Below, one piece after another: positions 44,690-53,034 of a stretch of 64,000 nt of DNA. The notes under the pieces are model-generated. The model was not told the origin of the DNA and ran no database searches. It saw nothing but the letters and a program-made list of their open reading frames with translations. The DNA comes from Hydrotalea sandarakina. GTDB lineage: Bacteria > Bacteroidota > Bacteroidia > Chitinophagales > Chitinophagaceae. The DNA is taken from positions 1 through 64,000 of the forward strand of contig NZ_QKZV01000011.1 of assembly GCF_003254115.1 (NCBI RefSeq). The letters are read 5' to 3'. How positions within the stretch are numbered: position 1 is the stretch's first letter; every line of letters starts with the position of its first letter. The position numbers and the translations under genes were made by a program.

Positions 44690-45508
44690 TTACACAAATA
44701 AATCATTAAACAAAGTAGCACCCGGAACAACGGAATAAACATCAAAATCAGTAATCCCTTCATTCGTTAATACCTGTTCATCAATAAAAGTATTGCCGGT
44801 ACATTCTGTTGATTTTTTTTGTAAAATATAGGAAGCTGCATCCGCTAAAATTTGTGGTGTTCTACTCTGATTGGCCAAAGCAACACCACCCAACAAATTG
44901 CGCACCGCAGCAGTATCAATAGTAGTTCTGGGCCATAAGGCATTTGAGGCTATACCATCACCTTTTAATTCATGTGCCCAAGCAATGGCCATCATACTCA
45001 TATTGTATTTGGTTAAAGTATAAGCTATATGTGGTGCCAACCATTTAGGTTGCAAATTAATAGGGGGTGAAAGGGTTAAAATATGGGGATTCTTTCCTTT
45101 TTTTAAATGTGGAATGCAAGCCTGCGTTACTAAAAAAGTGCCTCTTACATTTATACTATGCATTAAATCGAATCGTTTGGCCTCGGTTGAAAGTGTATCG
45201 GTAAGTTGAATGGCTGAAGCATTATTAATTAAAATATCAATTCCACCAAAAGTGGCTACTGCTTTATCAACTGCTGCATGTATTTGTTCCTCAAAACGAA
45301 TATCGGTTTGAACAGCTAATGCTTTTGCACCTAACGCTTTTACTTCATCAGCAGCAGAAAAAATAGTACCCCCCAATTTGGGATTTTCTTCAGTACTTTT
45401 TGCTGCAATAACAATATTAGCCCCTTGCTTAGCCAAAGCTAACGCTATAGCCTTGCCGATACCTCTGCTGGCACCGGTAATGAAAACGGTTTTATTTTGA
45501 AACAACAT
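44690..45508 (-). CDS. Short-chain dehydrogenase of the HSDL2 type
   Basis: 272-residue SDR. Motifs: ITGASRGIGKAIA, NNASAIQ (a variant of NNAG) and the catalytic Y-T-L-T-K in HIAYTLTKYNMS; the sequence LSPPINLQPKW and the WAHELKGDGIASNALWP stretch are typical of the hydroxysteroid-dehydrogenase-like-2 group. Substrate unknown, probably a fatty acyl or lipid alcohol. A 15-base direct repeat with a palindrome sits directly before its start codon. Confidence 0.88.
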   Translation of the reverse strand: MLFQNKTVFITGASRGIGKAIALALAKQGANIVIAAKSTEENPKLGGTIFSAADEVKALGAKALAVQTDIRFEEQIHAAVDKAVATFGGIDILINNASAIQLTDTLSTEAKRFDLMHSINVRGTFLVTQACIPHLKKGKNPHILTLSPPINLQPKWLAPHIAYTLTKYNMSMMAIAWAHELKGDGIASNALWPRTTIDTAAVRNLLGGVALANQSRTPQILADAASYILQKKSTECTGNTFIDEQVLTNEGITDFDVYSVVPGATLFNDLFV

Positions 45509-45545
45509 AAGCTACTTGTTTGGAAACAAGATAAGCTATTTGTTT
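45507..45545 (-). repeat. Direct repeat with palindrome before the HSDL2-type SDR
   Basis: ATAAGCTA(C/T)TTGTTT occurs at 45507-45521 and again at 45531-45545, and the 16-base palindrome CTTGTTTGGAAACAAG fills 45515-45530. It overlaps the start region and could be an operator. Confidence 0.4.
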
Positions 45546-45590
45546 TTATAAAAATTGCGGTGTTAAAAATTTATTGTAATTACACAATTG

Positions 45591-46166
45591 TTACCAGCCT
45601 AAAAAATTGCAAATGGCTGTTTCTGCCTGATGGCAGGCCTCTTGTAGATTGTTATTAATTATCTCAATATTGAAATGATGCTTAAATGAAATTTCATAAC
45701 TGGCTTTATTTAATCGGGTAGCCAAACTTTCAGGGGTTTCCGTTCCTCTGCTTTCTAACCGTTTTTTCAACTCCTCTAAACTGGGGGCTTCAATGAATAT
45801 GGAAAGCGTTTGATTAGGAAATTGCTGTTGCACATGTATAGCACCTTTTACATCTATGTCTAAAACAGGCACTTTACCATTCGCCCAAATACGCTCTAAC
45901 TCAGCATGCAAGGTGCCATAATATTTTCCTTCATATACCATCTCCCATTCAATAAAAGCATTTTCTTTTATTTTTTGTTGGAATTCATCGGTACTAATAA
46001 AGTAATAATCTTTCCCATCTTGCTCATTATTGCGCGGTTTACGAGTAGTTGCTGAAATAGAAAATGCTAATTTGGGATATTTGGCTAATAAATAATGCGT
46101 AATTGATGTTTTACCTGCACCGGATGGGGCTGTAATAATGATAATTTTATTTGCAACTTTTTCCAT
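45591..46166 (-). CDS. gmk: Guanylate kinase
   Basis: 191 residues from the ATG at 46166 (MEKVANKIIIITAPSGAGKTSIT); an in-frame ATG at 46190 would add the unlikely FFFFYLQ and overlap a terminator. P-loop APSGAGKT, the GMP-binding TTRKPRNNEQDGKDYYFIS and FIEWEMVYEGKYYGT segments, and the lid DIDVKGAIHVQQ are all present. It phosphorylates GMP to GDP. Cytosolic, essential. The transcript start is unclear. Confidence 0.95.
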   Translation of the reverse strand: MEKVANKIIIITAPSGAGKTSITHYLLAKYPKLAFSISATTRKPRNNEQDGKDYYFISTDEFQQKIKENAFIEWEMVYEGKYYGTLHAELERIWANGKVPVLDIDVKGAIHVQQQFPNQTLSIFIEAPSLEELKKRLESRGTETPESLATRLNKASYEISFKHHFNIEIINNNLQEACHQAETAICNFLGW

Positions 46167-46179
46167 TTGCAAATAAAAG

Positions 46180-46263
46180 AAAAAAAACAATGTAGGAATA
46201 TATTGCTTTCACAAAACACCCCCTGGCAATTCAAGGCTTTGCGGCAACACATTCCTACATTGT
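46180..46263 (-). terminator. Long hairpin with 51-base loop ending in a T-run
   Basis: Perfect 13-base arms ACAATGTAGGAAT (46251-46263 on the minus strand first) and ATTCCTACATTGT enclose 51 bases; on the minus strand the second arm runs into eight T. It directly follows the lipoprotein gene and precedes gmk. It may be that gene's terminator or a small structured RNA. Confidence 0.6.
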
Positions 46264-46271
46264 ATCTTTCA

Positions 46272-46874
46272 TTAAATCCCGGCTTTTATAGCAACATTAC
46301 TTTGTGTGCAAATGGCGCCACGATGTAAAATTATTCGTTCATTATCAGTATCAACGGTTAGCTCAATCCAACCGGTATAAGGTCTGGCATTTACTACCAA
46401 TTGAAAGGGTAAATATTTTTTGGTGGCATGCATCCAGTGGCCCTCCCAATAATCAGGCCTATCGAAGCTAATTACCTTTTGAACCATCATAATGCTGGAT
46501 GCACCATACCAGAAATATCCGGAAAAAGTATTGGTAGGAATGAGCGTGTTTGCTTCCATTACCGGCATTTCTTCATTTAAATTTACCGCTAAAAGTGTAT
46601 ATAAATCCGATGTAACCATAAACTCCCATTTGTCTTGTTTTAATATAGGATCACCCACCATCATTACTCCAAAAAACAAATCCTTCCTGCCATCGGTATT
46701 TACATCAATAGAAATAGCATTCTGATTGGGTTTAACAACCCTGTCATTCAAATTAAAATATACCATATTGGATGAAGGTTCCGGCGGAGGTATTGGACAA
46801 ACCGGTTTTTTTGTGCAGGAAAAAAATGCTGCTGCACTCAATAACACGACAAATATTTTTTTAAAAGTAAACAT
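46272..46874 (-). CDS. Lipoprotein of unknown function
   Basis: 200 residues; signal peptide with lipobox FFSC (Cys20) followed by TKKPVCPIPPPEPSS, a proline-rich linker. The mature domain is beta-rich, with DVNTDGRKDLFFGVMM, which resembles the calcium-binding repeats of FG-GAP/VCBS proteins (D-x-N-x-D-G-x-x-D). Function unknown. It probably sits on the outer membrane or in the periplasm. A large hairpin follows its stop. Confidence 0.7.
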   Translation of the reverse strand: MFTFKKIFVVLLSAAAFFSCTKKPVCPIPPPEPSSNMVYFNLNDRVVKPNQNAISIDVNTDGRKDLFFGVMMVGDPILKQDKWEFMVTSDLYTLLAVNLNEEMPVMEANTLIPTNTFSGYFWYGASSIMMVQKVISFDRPDYWEGHWMHATKKYLPFQLVVNARPYTGWIELTVDTDNERIILHRGAICTQSNVAIKAGI

Positions 46875-46892
46875 AAATTTATTTTTTAAAGT

Positions 46893-47507
46893 TTATTGAT
46901 GATGGACAACATGACTACCAGATGGGTAATATTGTTTGTTTTGCTGTGATGTAATGGATAAAGTATTTTTAATTTGAATGAAATGGCGTTCTTGATGGGC
47001 AATTAAAAAACGAAACGTATCACCCAGATTTAGAGTTACCCATTTGTTTAAAGAGGTAGGAATACGAATTGTCTGTAAATTGGCATTAGTAGCAACTTGA
47101 AGCAATTGTAATAATTGATGTTGATTTTGAATAAAGGCACTGATTTCCTTTGCTGCATTGGGCTGTTGTTGTGGAATAGCACTTTTCATTGCCTTCATTT
47201 TTTTGCCAATATTATTACCTGATTTAGGTTCCATTAAATGAGTAAAGTAATTACCTAACCAACCTGATGTGAATTTTGGCAATGGCTTAGTATTATGCAG
47301 ATGTAACTTGTTTTCTATAGTAGGAATATAGTACTCGTTATAAATATTTAAGTGCTGAATAACCTGTGCCACACTCCATGATTGCCGGTTTGGTTGCAGA
47401 GATAAAACCGTTGTGTTGAAATGGCTTAACTGTTGCACTTCAAAAATCGTGGAACGTACTTTTTCTATTAATGATTCAATGAATAAATGGGTATCAACTT
47501 TTTTCAT
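46893..47507 (-). CDS. DinB superfamily protein
   Basis: 204 residues. Four-helix DinB-like fold with histidines in the usual pattern: WSVAQVIQHLNIYNEYY near residue 45-60, and IAHQERHFIQIKNTL at about 168-182, where the metal-binding histidines of the fold lie. Such proteins are often thiol S-transferases (bacillithiol) or of unknown activity. It is 18 bases upstream of the lipoprotein gene on the same strand and could be co-transcribed with it. I have no evidence for the substrate. Confidence 0.75.
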   Translation of the reverse strand: MKKVDTHLFIESLIEKVRSTIFEVQQLSHFNTTVLSLQPNRQSWSVAQVIQHLNIYNEYYIPTIENKLHLHNTKPLPKFTSGWLGNYFTHLMEPKSGNNIGKKMKAMKSAIPQQQPNAAKEISAFIQNQHQLLQLLQVATNANLQTIRIPTSLNKWVTLNLGDTFRFLIAHQERHFIQIKNTLSITSQQNKQYYPSGSHVVHHQ

Positions 47508-47573
47508 ACAGTAATTTTTATTTTACATATACCTATCAAATATGAATACGCAATGCAAAAATGTACAATGGCA

Positions 47574-48176
47574 TTAATCTAAATGTTGGCATTTACCATG
47601 ATTTGTAATTTTTTGGTGATTAAGCAGTTTACTAAAATTGGTAGCATCCATACCCAAATAAGAAGCAATGTATTTATGCGGCACTTTATTTAGCAAGTGG
47701 GCATTGCGCTGCATTAAAGCATGAAATTTTTGTTCATTACTGTAAGTCTGTAACTCAATTTGCCTTTGAATAGTACCTTGTAAAGCCGCTGCGGTTGCAC
47801 TTAATAAAAAATATTGAATGAAAGGGTATTGCTGAACGAATTGTTGTAATCGATCATAATGCAAGCGTAAAAAATGGCTTGCCGTTAGTGTTTCAAAAAA
47901 ATAAGCTGCGGGCTTTTGTAATAAAAAGCTATCTGCATTTCCAAAAAATGAACCCGAATAACCAAACAATAAAGTAATGTCTTTCCCTTCATCGGTTACA
48001 TAAAATATTCTTTGCACACCTTCATTTACGAAATATAAGTATCGCTCTGTTTCCCCGGCTACTGTTAATAAAGTTTTTCGTTTTACACGCAAAGGTGTAA
48101 ATGCATCTGCAAAATGATGCAAAGCTTTTTCATCGTTCCACTTCCAATTATTTAAATAAGCAAGAAAAGTTTGCAT
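47574..48176 (-). CDS. Crp/Fnr family transcriptional regulator
   Basis: 200 residues: cyclic-nucleotide-binding-type barrel (VAGETERYLYFVNEGVQRIFYV), a long helix, and a C-terminal recognition region (VPHKYIASYLGMDATNFSKLLN) followed by KITNHGKCQHLD. Ligand residues of cAMP-type proteins are not obvious. It is the second Crp/Fnr gene of the window and lies 66 bases upstream of the DinB-like gene, which it may regulate (inference). Confidence 0.85.
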   Translation of the reverse strand: MQTFLAYLNNWKWNDEKALHHFADAFTPLRVKRKTLLTVAGETERYLYFVNEGVQRIFYVTDEGKDITLLFGYSGSFFGNADSFLLQKPAAYFFETLTASHFLRLHYDRLQQFVQQYPFIQYFLLSATAAALQGTIQRQIELQTYSNEQKFHALMQRNAHLLNKVPHKYIASYLGMDATNFSKLLNHQKITNHGKCQHLD

Positions 48177-48417
48177 GCAGGGTTTATTTACACAACAAAT
48201 TTCTTAAGCATTATTTCGCGTAACAATTGAAAAAGGGTAAATGGTATTTTTAATATGATATAAGGAAAGTTTATTTGTTCAATTTTTTACATATATATTT
48301 TTATTTTATTTTTATTAACTAAACTTCATGCTTTTGCATGATGGGTGGCACACCAAACTGTATCATTTTCGTACAGTAGTATAAAATAATTGATAGATGA
48401 AAAAGATAGAAGATTTG
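48177..48417. other. Intergenic region between molybdenum operon end and Crp/Fnr gene
   Basis: Contains a perfect small hairpin TCATGCTTTTGCATGA (about 48327-48342) without a strong T-run, and the stem CTGTA...TACAG at 48358-48377. Either may end the molybdenum operon transcript. No gene of convincing coding content. Confidence 0.4.
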
Positions 48418-49320
48418 CTAATGTGGTTCGTTGTTGCGAATACTCAATGCATGCAATACTGCAGGAAATAAAGCATCCATATATTCCGTGGCTCCGCCTG
48501 TTGAGCCCGGAAAGGTTAATACCAATGTGTTTTGAATAAATCCTGCTACACTCCGCGATAACATAGCATATGGCATCCGCTCCTGACCATAACTGCGGGC
48601 TTGCTCCATAATGCCGGGCAATTCAACTTCTAATAAAGGTTTTACCACATCGGGTGTAACATCACGCTTAGACACTCCGGTTCCCCCAACAAAAATCAAT
48701 AGCTGAATATTTTTGTTCACAAATTCATGAATAGTATTTTGTATTGTTGTTACTTCATCGGGAATAATAGTATAATGCAAGGTATTAATTTGCCATTGCT
48801 TCAATTTATCAACCACAGCCAAGCCGGCTTTATCAGTCGCTTTTTGTTGTGAAATAGAATCGGAACAAACCACTACTGCCGCATTGATGGCTTCCGTATT
48901 TTTTCTGTCACTTTTGCCGCCAGATTTTGATAATAATTTTATTTGTTGTATTTCAATATGCGGGTCAATTGGTTTTAACATGTCATACAAGGTAAGTGCT
49001 GCAACAGCTGCCCCATGCATGGCTTCCACTTCAACGCCTGTTTTATAAATGGTGTGCACCTCTACTTCCAAAGTAATGCATAAATCATGCACGGAAAATC
49101 GAACATCAGTAAACTCAACCGGTAAAGGATGACAATCGGGTATAACAGTATCTGTTTTTTTTACGGCAAACAGTGCTGCCACTTTAGCAAATGAAAAAAC
49201 ATCGCCTTTAGGAACTCGCTTTTCATTGATTGCCCGAATGGTTTCTTGCAAAGAAACCATTACGTTTGCAACGGCAACAGCTTTGCGTAAAGTGTTTGAT
49301 TTATGGGTGATGTTGACCAT
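48418..49320 (-). CDS. moaCB: Bifunctional MoaC-MoaB/MogA molybdopterin protein
   Basis: 300-residue fusion. Residues 1-150 are MoaC-like (KSNTLRKAVA, CHPLPVEFTDVRF, VEAMHGAAVAALTLYDMLKPID), which makes cyclic pyranopterin monophosphate with MoaA. Residues about 150-300 are MoaB/MogA-like (VVCSDSISQQKATDKAG, VGGTGVSKRDVTPD, LTFPGSTGGATE), which adenylylates molybdopterin. The fusion occurs in other bacteria. It is the last gene of the 12-gene molybdenum operon, two bases after moaE. Confidence 0.93.
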   Translation of the reverse strand: MVNITHKSNTLRKAVAVANVMVSLQETIRAINEKRVPKGDVFSFAKVAALFAVKKTDTVIPDCHPLPVEFTDVRFSVHDLCITLEVEVHTIYKTGVEVEAMHGAAVAALTLYDMLKPIDPHIEIQQIKLLSKSGGKSDRKNTEAINAAVVVCSDSISQQKATDKAGLAVVDKLKQWQINTLHYTIIPDEVTTIQNTIHEFVNKNIQLLIFVGGTGVSKRDVTPDVVKPLLEVELPGIMEQARSYGQERMPYAMLSRSVAGFIQNTLVLTFPGSTGGATEYMDALFPAVLHALSIRNNEPH

Positions 49321-49321
49321 A

Positions 49322-49765
49322 TTAATGATTTTCTTTCCAAATGGTTTGCTGATTATCTAATAATTCTTTGCCCCAAACCGGCAGCTGAAATTTAATGGCT
49401 TCTACCAATTCTTCACAAGCATCTATAGCGGCTTTCCGATGCTGCGATGATACAAATACAAATAAACTTAACTCGCCGGCAGGTACTACTCCTAAACTAT
49501 GATATACATGCATACAGGTGAGTGCATATTTTTGAAATATAGCTTCGCGAATGGTATGCATTTGTTCCAATGCCATATCAACATATGCCGTATATTCAAT
49601 AGCAGTAACTATGCCTTCGGGTTTTTCATCGGCCCGTACTTGTCCTAAAAATATGCTATGTGCTCCAATATTTTTTTTACTGGCATGTTGTGCAATACTC
49701 TCTGCTATTTTTTGTGGGGAAATAGGCCCTTCTACAAAAATGTTTTTTATTTTTTTTTCACTCAT
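49322..49765 (-). CDS. moaE: Molybdopterin synthase large subunit MoaE
   Basis: 147 residues from the ATG at 49765 (MSEKKIKNIFVEGPI); an ATG at 49789 would add eight residues and overlap moeB by 20 bases. Motifs: GAHSIFLGQVRAD, YTAYVDMALEQM and the active-site KAAIDACEELVEAIKFQLPVWGKELL region with the conserved Lys. With thiocarboxylated MoaD it makes molybdopterin from cyclic pyranopterin monophosphate. Confidence 0.94.
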   Translation of the reverse strand: MSEKKIKNIFVEGPISPQKIAESIAQHASKKNIGAHSIFLGQVRADEKPEGIVTAIEYTAYVDMALEQMHTIREAIFQKYALTCMHVYHSLGVVPAGELSLFVFVSSQHRKAAIDACEELVEAIKFQLPVWGKELLDNQQTIWKENH

Positions 49766-49769
49766 ACAT

Positions 49770-50870
49770 TTAACTGTTGAAATATGCATTTAACCCGCCT
49801 TGCAAATGAAATATTTTTTGCAAAGTTTTGCTTTGAAAAATAGTAGCAGCATTTCTGCTACGAATACCTTGTTGACAAATTATACAAATGTTTTTATTCG
49901 TTACGGGAATATGCAAATTATTTTTCGCTTGTATTATTTGTGAATAAGGTATTTGATGATCTACAAAATTTACATGCGGCAATTCGCCCATCTCTCTAAC
50001 ATCTACAACAAACAATAATTGCTGTTGCAGCATTTGCTTAAACTGATCAACACTTAACGACTCTTCCGTTGACGCTGCATTACAGATGTGCTGATAATCT
50101 GTTTGCTGAAACTCGGTTACATTTATGTTTACAGTATTAGCATTTTTAGTAAGTTCAATTTCATAAAATTGAGTTTCTAAGCTTCTATAAGTTAATAAAC
50201 GACCATCCAACAACTGTCCCATACCCGTAATGAATTTAATCACTTCAGTTGCCTGTAATGTGCCGATTATTCCCGGCAATACGCCTAACACTCCCGCTTG
50301 TTCGCAGGATTGAATATTTGCAGTAGCCGCAGGGTCTGGAAATACATCTCGATATTGTATATTTTTTCCGCCATTCAAATTATTATTAAAAATAGATACT
50401 TGACCTTCATATTGCGAAACAGCTCCATACACCAATGGCTTTTGCAATATTGCACAAGCATCATTTAATAAATATTTTGTTGGAAAATTGTCGGTTGCAT
50501 CAATAACTATATCGTATTCGCTGAGTATTTGTAATGCATTTTTCGGATGAATATGGAAAGGATAGTCCGTTATGTTTACCAACGGATTGAGTTGCTGCAT
50601 TTTTTGTTTTGCCACCATTACTTTTAATGCGCCAACTTCATTAGAAAAAAAAAGCGGTTGACGATGTAAGTTGTGTAATTGAACTACATCCCCATCAATA
50701 ATACCCATATTGACAACACCTGCAGCCGTTAAATATTGTAATGCAGGACATCCTAAAGCGCCCATACCTACAATACATACTTTGGCTTGCTGTAGTTTTT
50801 GCTGGGCAGCTTCTCCAAAACCCGGTAATATGATTTGACGGCTATACCGTTCATTTATGCTTTTTAACAT
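49770..50870 (-). CDS. moeB: MoeB-type MoaD adenylyltransferase with C-terminal rhodanese domain
   Basis: 366 residues. The E1-like domain has the ATP site VGMGALGCPALQYL (34-47) and DATDNFPTKYLLND (125-137), plus Cys189 in SCEQAGVLGVLPG. The usual zinc CxxC before it is replaced (QYRD at 172-175), and no second CxxC is seen. The rhodanese domain (about 270-366) has the persulfide cysteine in CQQGIRS. It adenylates MoaD and supplies sulfur to its C-terminus. It lies four bases from moaD. Confidence 0.9.
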   Translation of the reverse strand: MLKSINERYSRQIILPGFGEAAQQKLQQAKVCIVGMGALGCPALQYLTAAGVVNMGIIDGDVVQLHNLHRQPLFFSNEVGALKVMVAKQKMQQLNPLVNITDYPFHIHPKNALQILSEYDIVIDATDNFPTKYLLNDACAILQKPLVYGAVSQYEGQVSIFNNNLNGGKNIQYRDVFPDPAATANIQSCEQAGVLGVLPGIIGTLQATEVIKFITGMGQLLDGRLLTYRSLETQFYEIELTKNANTVNINVTEFQQTDYQHICNAASTEESLSVDQFKQMLQQQLLFVVDVREMGELPHVNFVDHQIPYSQIIQAKNNLHIPVTNKNICIICQQGIRSRNAATIFQSKTLQKIFHLQGGLNAYFNS

Positions 50871-50873
50871 GCA

Positions 50874-51098
50874 CTATCCTCCTGAAAATGGCGGCATTAA
50901 GGCTACCGTATCTGTTGGTTGTAATGAAGTATTTTCACGTACCATTTTCCCATTCACAGCTATAAAATAGGTAGTTGTTTTTATAGCCGGATATTTTGCT
51001 TCCAGCAAGCCAATCAATTGTTCTGTATTATCACAGATTATATCGTTAGGCAAAGGCGCAACAATATCTGTAAGACTTCCAAAAACCAATACTTGCAT
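50874..51098 (-). CDS. moaD: Molybdopterin synthase small subunit MoaD
   Basis: 74-residue ubiquitin-like sulfur carrier ending in the required Gly-Gly (PPFSGG). It is adenylated and thiocarboxylated by MoeB and passes sulfur to MoaE. The size and the VAVNGKMVRENTSLQPTDTVALMPP pattern fit the family. The TSUP permease gene is nine bases upstream and moeB three bases downstream. Confidence 0.95.
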   Translation of the reverse strand: MQVLVFGSLTDIVAPLPNDIICDNTEQLIGLLEAKYPAIKTTTYFIAVNGKMVRENTSLQPTDTVALMPPFSGG

Positions 51099-51107
51099 AC
51101 GTACAAA

Positions 51108-51833
51108 TTAAACCAATAATAATTTAATGGATGCCATGATTAGTACAATGGCCAACATGTATTTCATGCCTTTTTCGTTTAATTTTTTTGAACCAATGTA
51201 CGCACCCAACCATCCGCCTGCTAAAACAATAATTATAATGCTAATAATTTGGGCACTGAGTGGGAACCCGGTGTTTAGTTGCCCTACCATACCCGAAATT
51301 GAATTTAAGAAAATAAAGATAGCACAAATAGCGGCTGTTTGCTTTTGTGTAGCCCAACTCATCAGTAATAAAACCGGTGCCAATAATATACCTCCGCCCA
51401 TACCAATCATACCCGACACTAAACCAATTAATGCACCAATGATAAACAATACATACCACTTCGGATTTTTTACCACGGGCTTTTCTGCATTTTGATACAA
51501 CAAGCGTAAAATAGAAATAAGCAATACCACACCCAATAATTTCTTATATATCAATTCAGATACAGGTAAAATGCTGCCTAAAAAAGCAAAGGGTATGGAA
51601 GCTGCAATTAGCGGCCACAATAATTTTGATTTAAAATGTCCGGCTCTGTAAAATGATACAAATGCAATGAATGAAACCAAAGTATTCAACAGCAAAGAAG
51701 TTGGTTTCATTACTGCCGGTGTAAAATTTAAAAGCGCCATTACAGCTAAGTAACCACTGGCGCCTCCATGTCCAATACTGGAATAGAAAAAAGCCACCAA
51801 AAAGAATAACAAATAAATCCAAATTTCATGCAT
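51108..51833 (-). CDS. TauE/SafE (TSUP) family membrane permease
   Basis: 241 residues with about seven to eight hydrophobic helices. TSUP repeats are visible: FFYSSIGHGGASGYLAVMAL near the N-terminus and GLVSGMIGMGGGILLAPVLLL in the second half. Known members move sulfite, sulfoacetate or other sulfur compounds. It sits between moeA (nine bases) and moaD (nine bases) inside the molybdenum operon, which has no ModABC, so supply of sulfur or oxyanion for the cofactor is a reasonable inference. Confidence 0.9.
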   Translation of the reverse strand: MHEIWIYLLFFLVAFFYSSIGHGGASGYLAVMALLNFTPAVMKPTSLLLNTLVSFIAFVSFYRAGHFKSKLLWPLIAASIPFAFLGSILPVSELIYKKLLGVVLLISILRLLYQNAEKPVVKNPKWYVLFIIGALIGLVSGMIGMGGGILLAPVLLLMSWATQKQTAAICAIFIFLNSISGMVGQLNTGFPLSAQIISIIIIVLAGGWLGAYIGSKKLNEKGMKYMLAIVLIMASIKLLLV

Positions 51834-51842
51834 ACAGTTACA

Positions 51843-53018
51843 TTATAAAAACAAATAAACTCTTTTTTCTGTCCCTGATTCAATTTGTGTATCTGATTCT
51901 TCTAATTCTATCCAACAATTGGCATTGGTTAAAGCACTTAATTGATAGGAAGCCTGAGCAGGAAGAATTTTAACCGTGTTTCCTTCCAAATATCCTTTTA
52001 AAAATTGGGTTAATGGAATGTTTTTTTGAAATGCTGTACTTACTTTAGCTGTTGTGGATTGAATAGTATGTGTACCACATATTTGATCAATAGCAGGAAT
52101 AACATATTGGTATAAGCAGGAAATTACCGCGGCCGGATTTCCAGGCAGACCAAATACCAGCTTATTTTTTTGTGTGCCGAAAAACAAAGGTTTGCCCGGG
52201 CGTTGTTTTACTTTATGAAAATGTTGTTGCACGCCGGCATTGATACAAGCTTGTGGAACATAATCATAATCACCGGCACTAACGCCACCGGTAATAATTA
52301 CGATATCGTGATGCAGTAGTAACTCTTTTATAGAATTTTCCGTTTCCTGCAAATTATCGGAAACATAACGCACTTGCATTTGTGTTATGCCAACCTTTTT
52401 TAAATGTGCTTGAATGGTAAAAGCATTTGAATCGTACACTTTACCAAATGATAATGTATTACCGGGCTGTACCAACTCGTTACCGGTAATTAAAATACCA
52501 ACAGAAGGCTTTTGTAAAACTTTTACGGTTGTAATACCGGCACTAGCCATTAAAGCAATATGCGATGGTTGTATAACTGTATGCTTTTGCAGCAATAAAG
52601 TATTTTTTTGCAGGTCACTGCCAATATTGCGAATATGATCACCCAATTGAATGTTGTTATTGAGTTGAATTTCAATGGTTGAATTGTTGACGGTAACCCA
52701 TTCTTTTTGAACCACACAATTGGCACCATCCGGTATAGGACCTCCGGTAAATACCTGAATGGCTTTTCCTTTCTGTAACAGCAAGGGTTGTTCTGTACCT
52801 GCCGGCATGGCTGCCTGAATGAATAAGGGGTTGGCTTTTTCTTCCCAATAAATTGCATAGCCATCCATTGATGATTGACGAAATGCCGGAAATTGAATAG
52901 GACTAAATATGTCTTCTGCTAATGCATAATTCAGGGCATTGAGTAAATCAACCTGCACAACAGGCAGTTGCACACATTGTTCAGCAATTATTTTTTTTGC
53001 GGTATTTACTGCAACCAT
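51843..53018 (-). CDS. moeA: Molybdopterin molybdenumtransferase MoeA
   Basis: 391 residues from the ATG at 53018 (MVAVNTAKKIIAEQC), leaving a 16-base gap to moaA; the frame runs to 53051 and would overlap it. MoeA motifs: FRQSSMDGYAIYW, MPAGTEQPLLLQKGKAIQVFTGGPIPDGAN, GDHIRNIGSDLQ, IITGGVSAGDYD and FGLPGNPAAVI. It inserts molybdate into adenylylated molybdopterin. Confidence 0.95.
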   Translation of the reverse strand: MVAVNTAKKIIAEQCVQLPVVQVDLLNALNYALAEDIFSPIQFPAFRQSSMDGYAIYWEEKANPLFIQAAMPAGTEQPLLLQKGKAIQVFTGGPIPDGANCVVQKEWVTVNNSTIEIQLNNNIQLGDHIRNIGSDLQKNTLLLQKHTVIQPSHIALMASAGITTVKVLQKPSVGILITGNELVQPGNTLSFGKVYDSNAFTIQAHLKKVGITQMQVRYVSDNLQETENSIKELLLHHDIVIITGGVSAGDYDYVPQACINAGVQQHFHKVKQRPGKPLFFGTQKNKLVFGLPGNPAAVISCLYQYVIPAIDQICGTHTIQSTTAKVSTAFQKNIPLTQFLKGYLEGNTVKILPAQASYQLSALTNANCWIELEESDTQIESGTEKRVYLFL

Positions 53019-53034
53019 AATTTTATTATTCACA

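Noticed and set aside
48398-48472. 24-codon plus-strand frame starting MKKIEDLL
   Set aside because: Overlaps the end of moaCB on the other strand; too short to support without conservation or expression.
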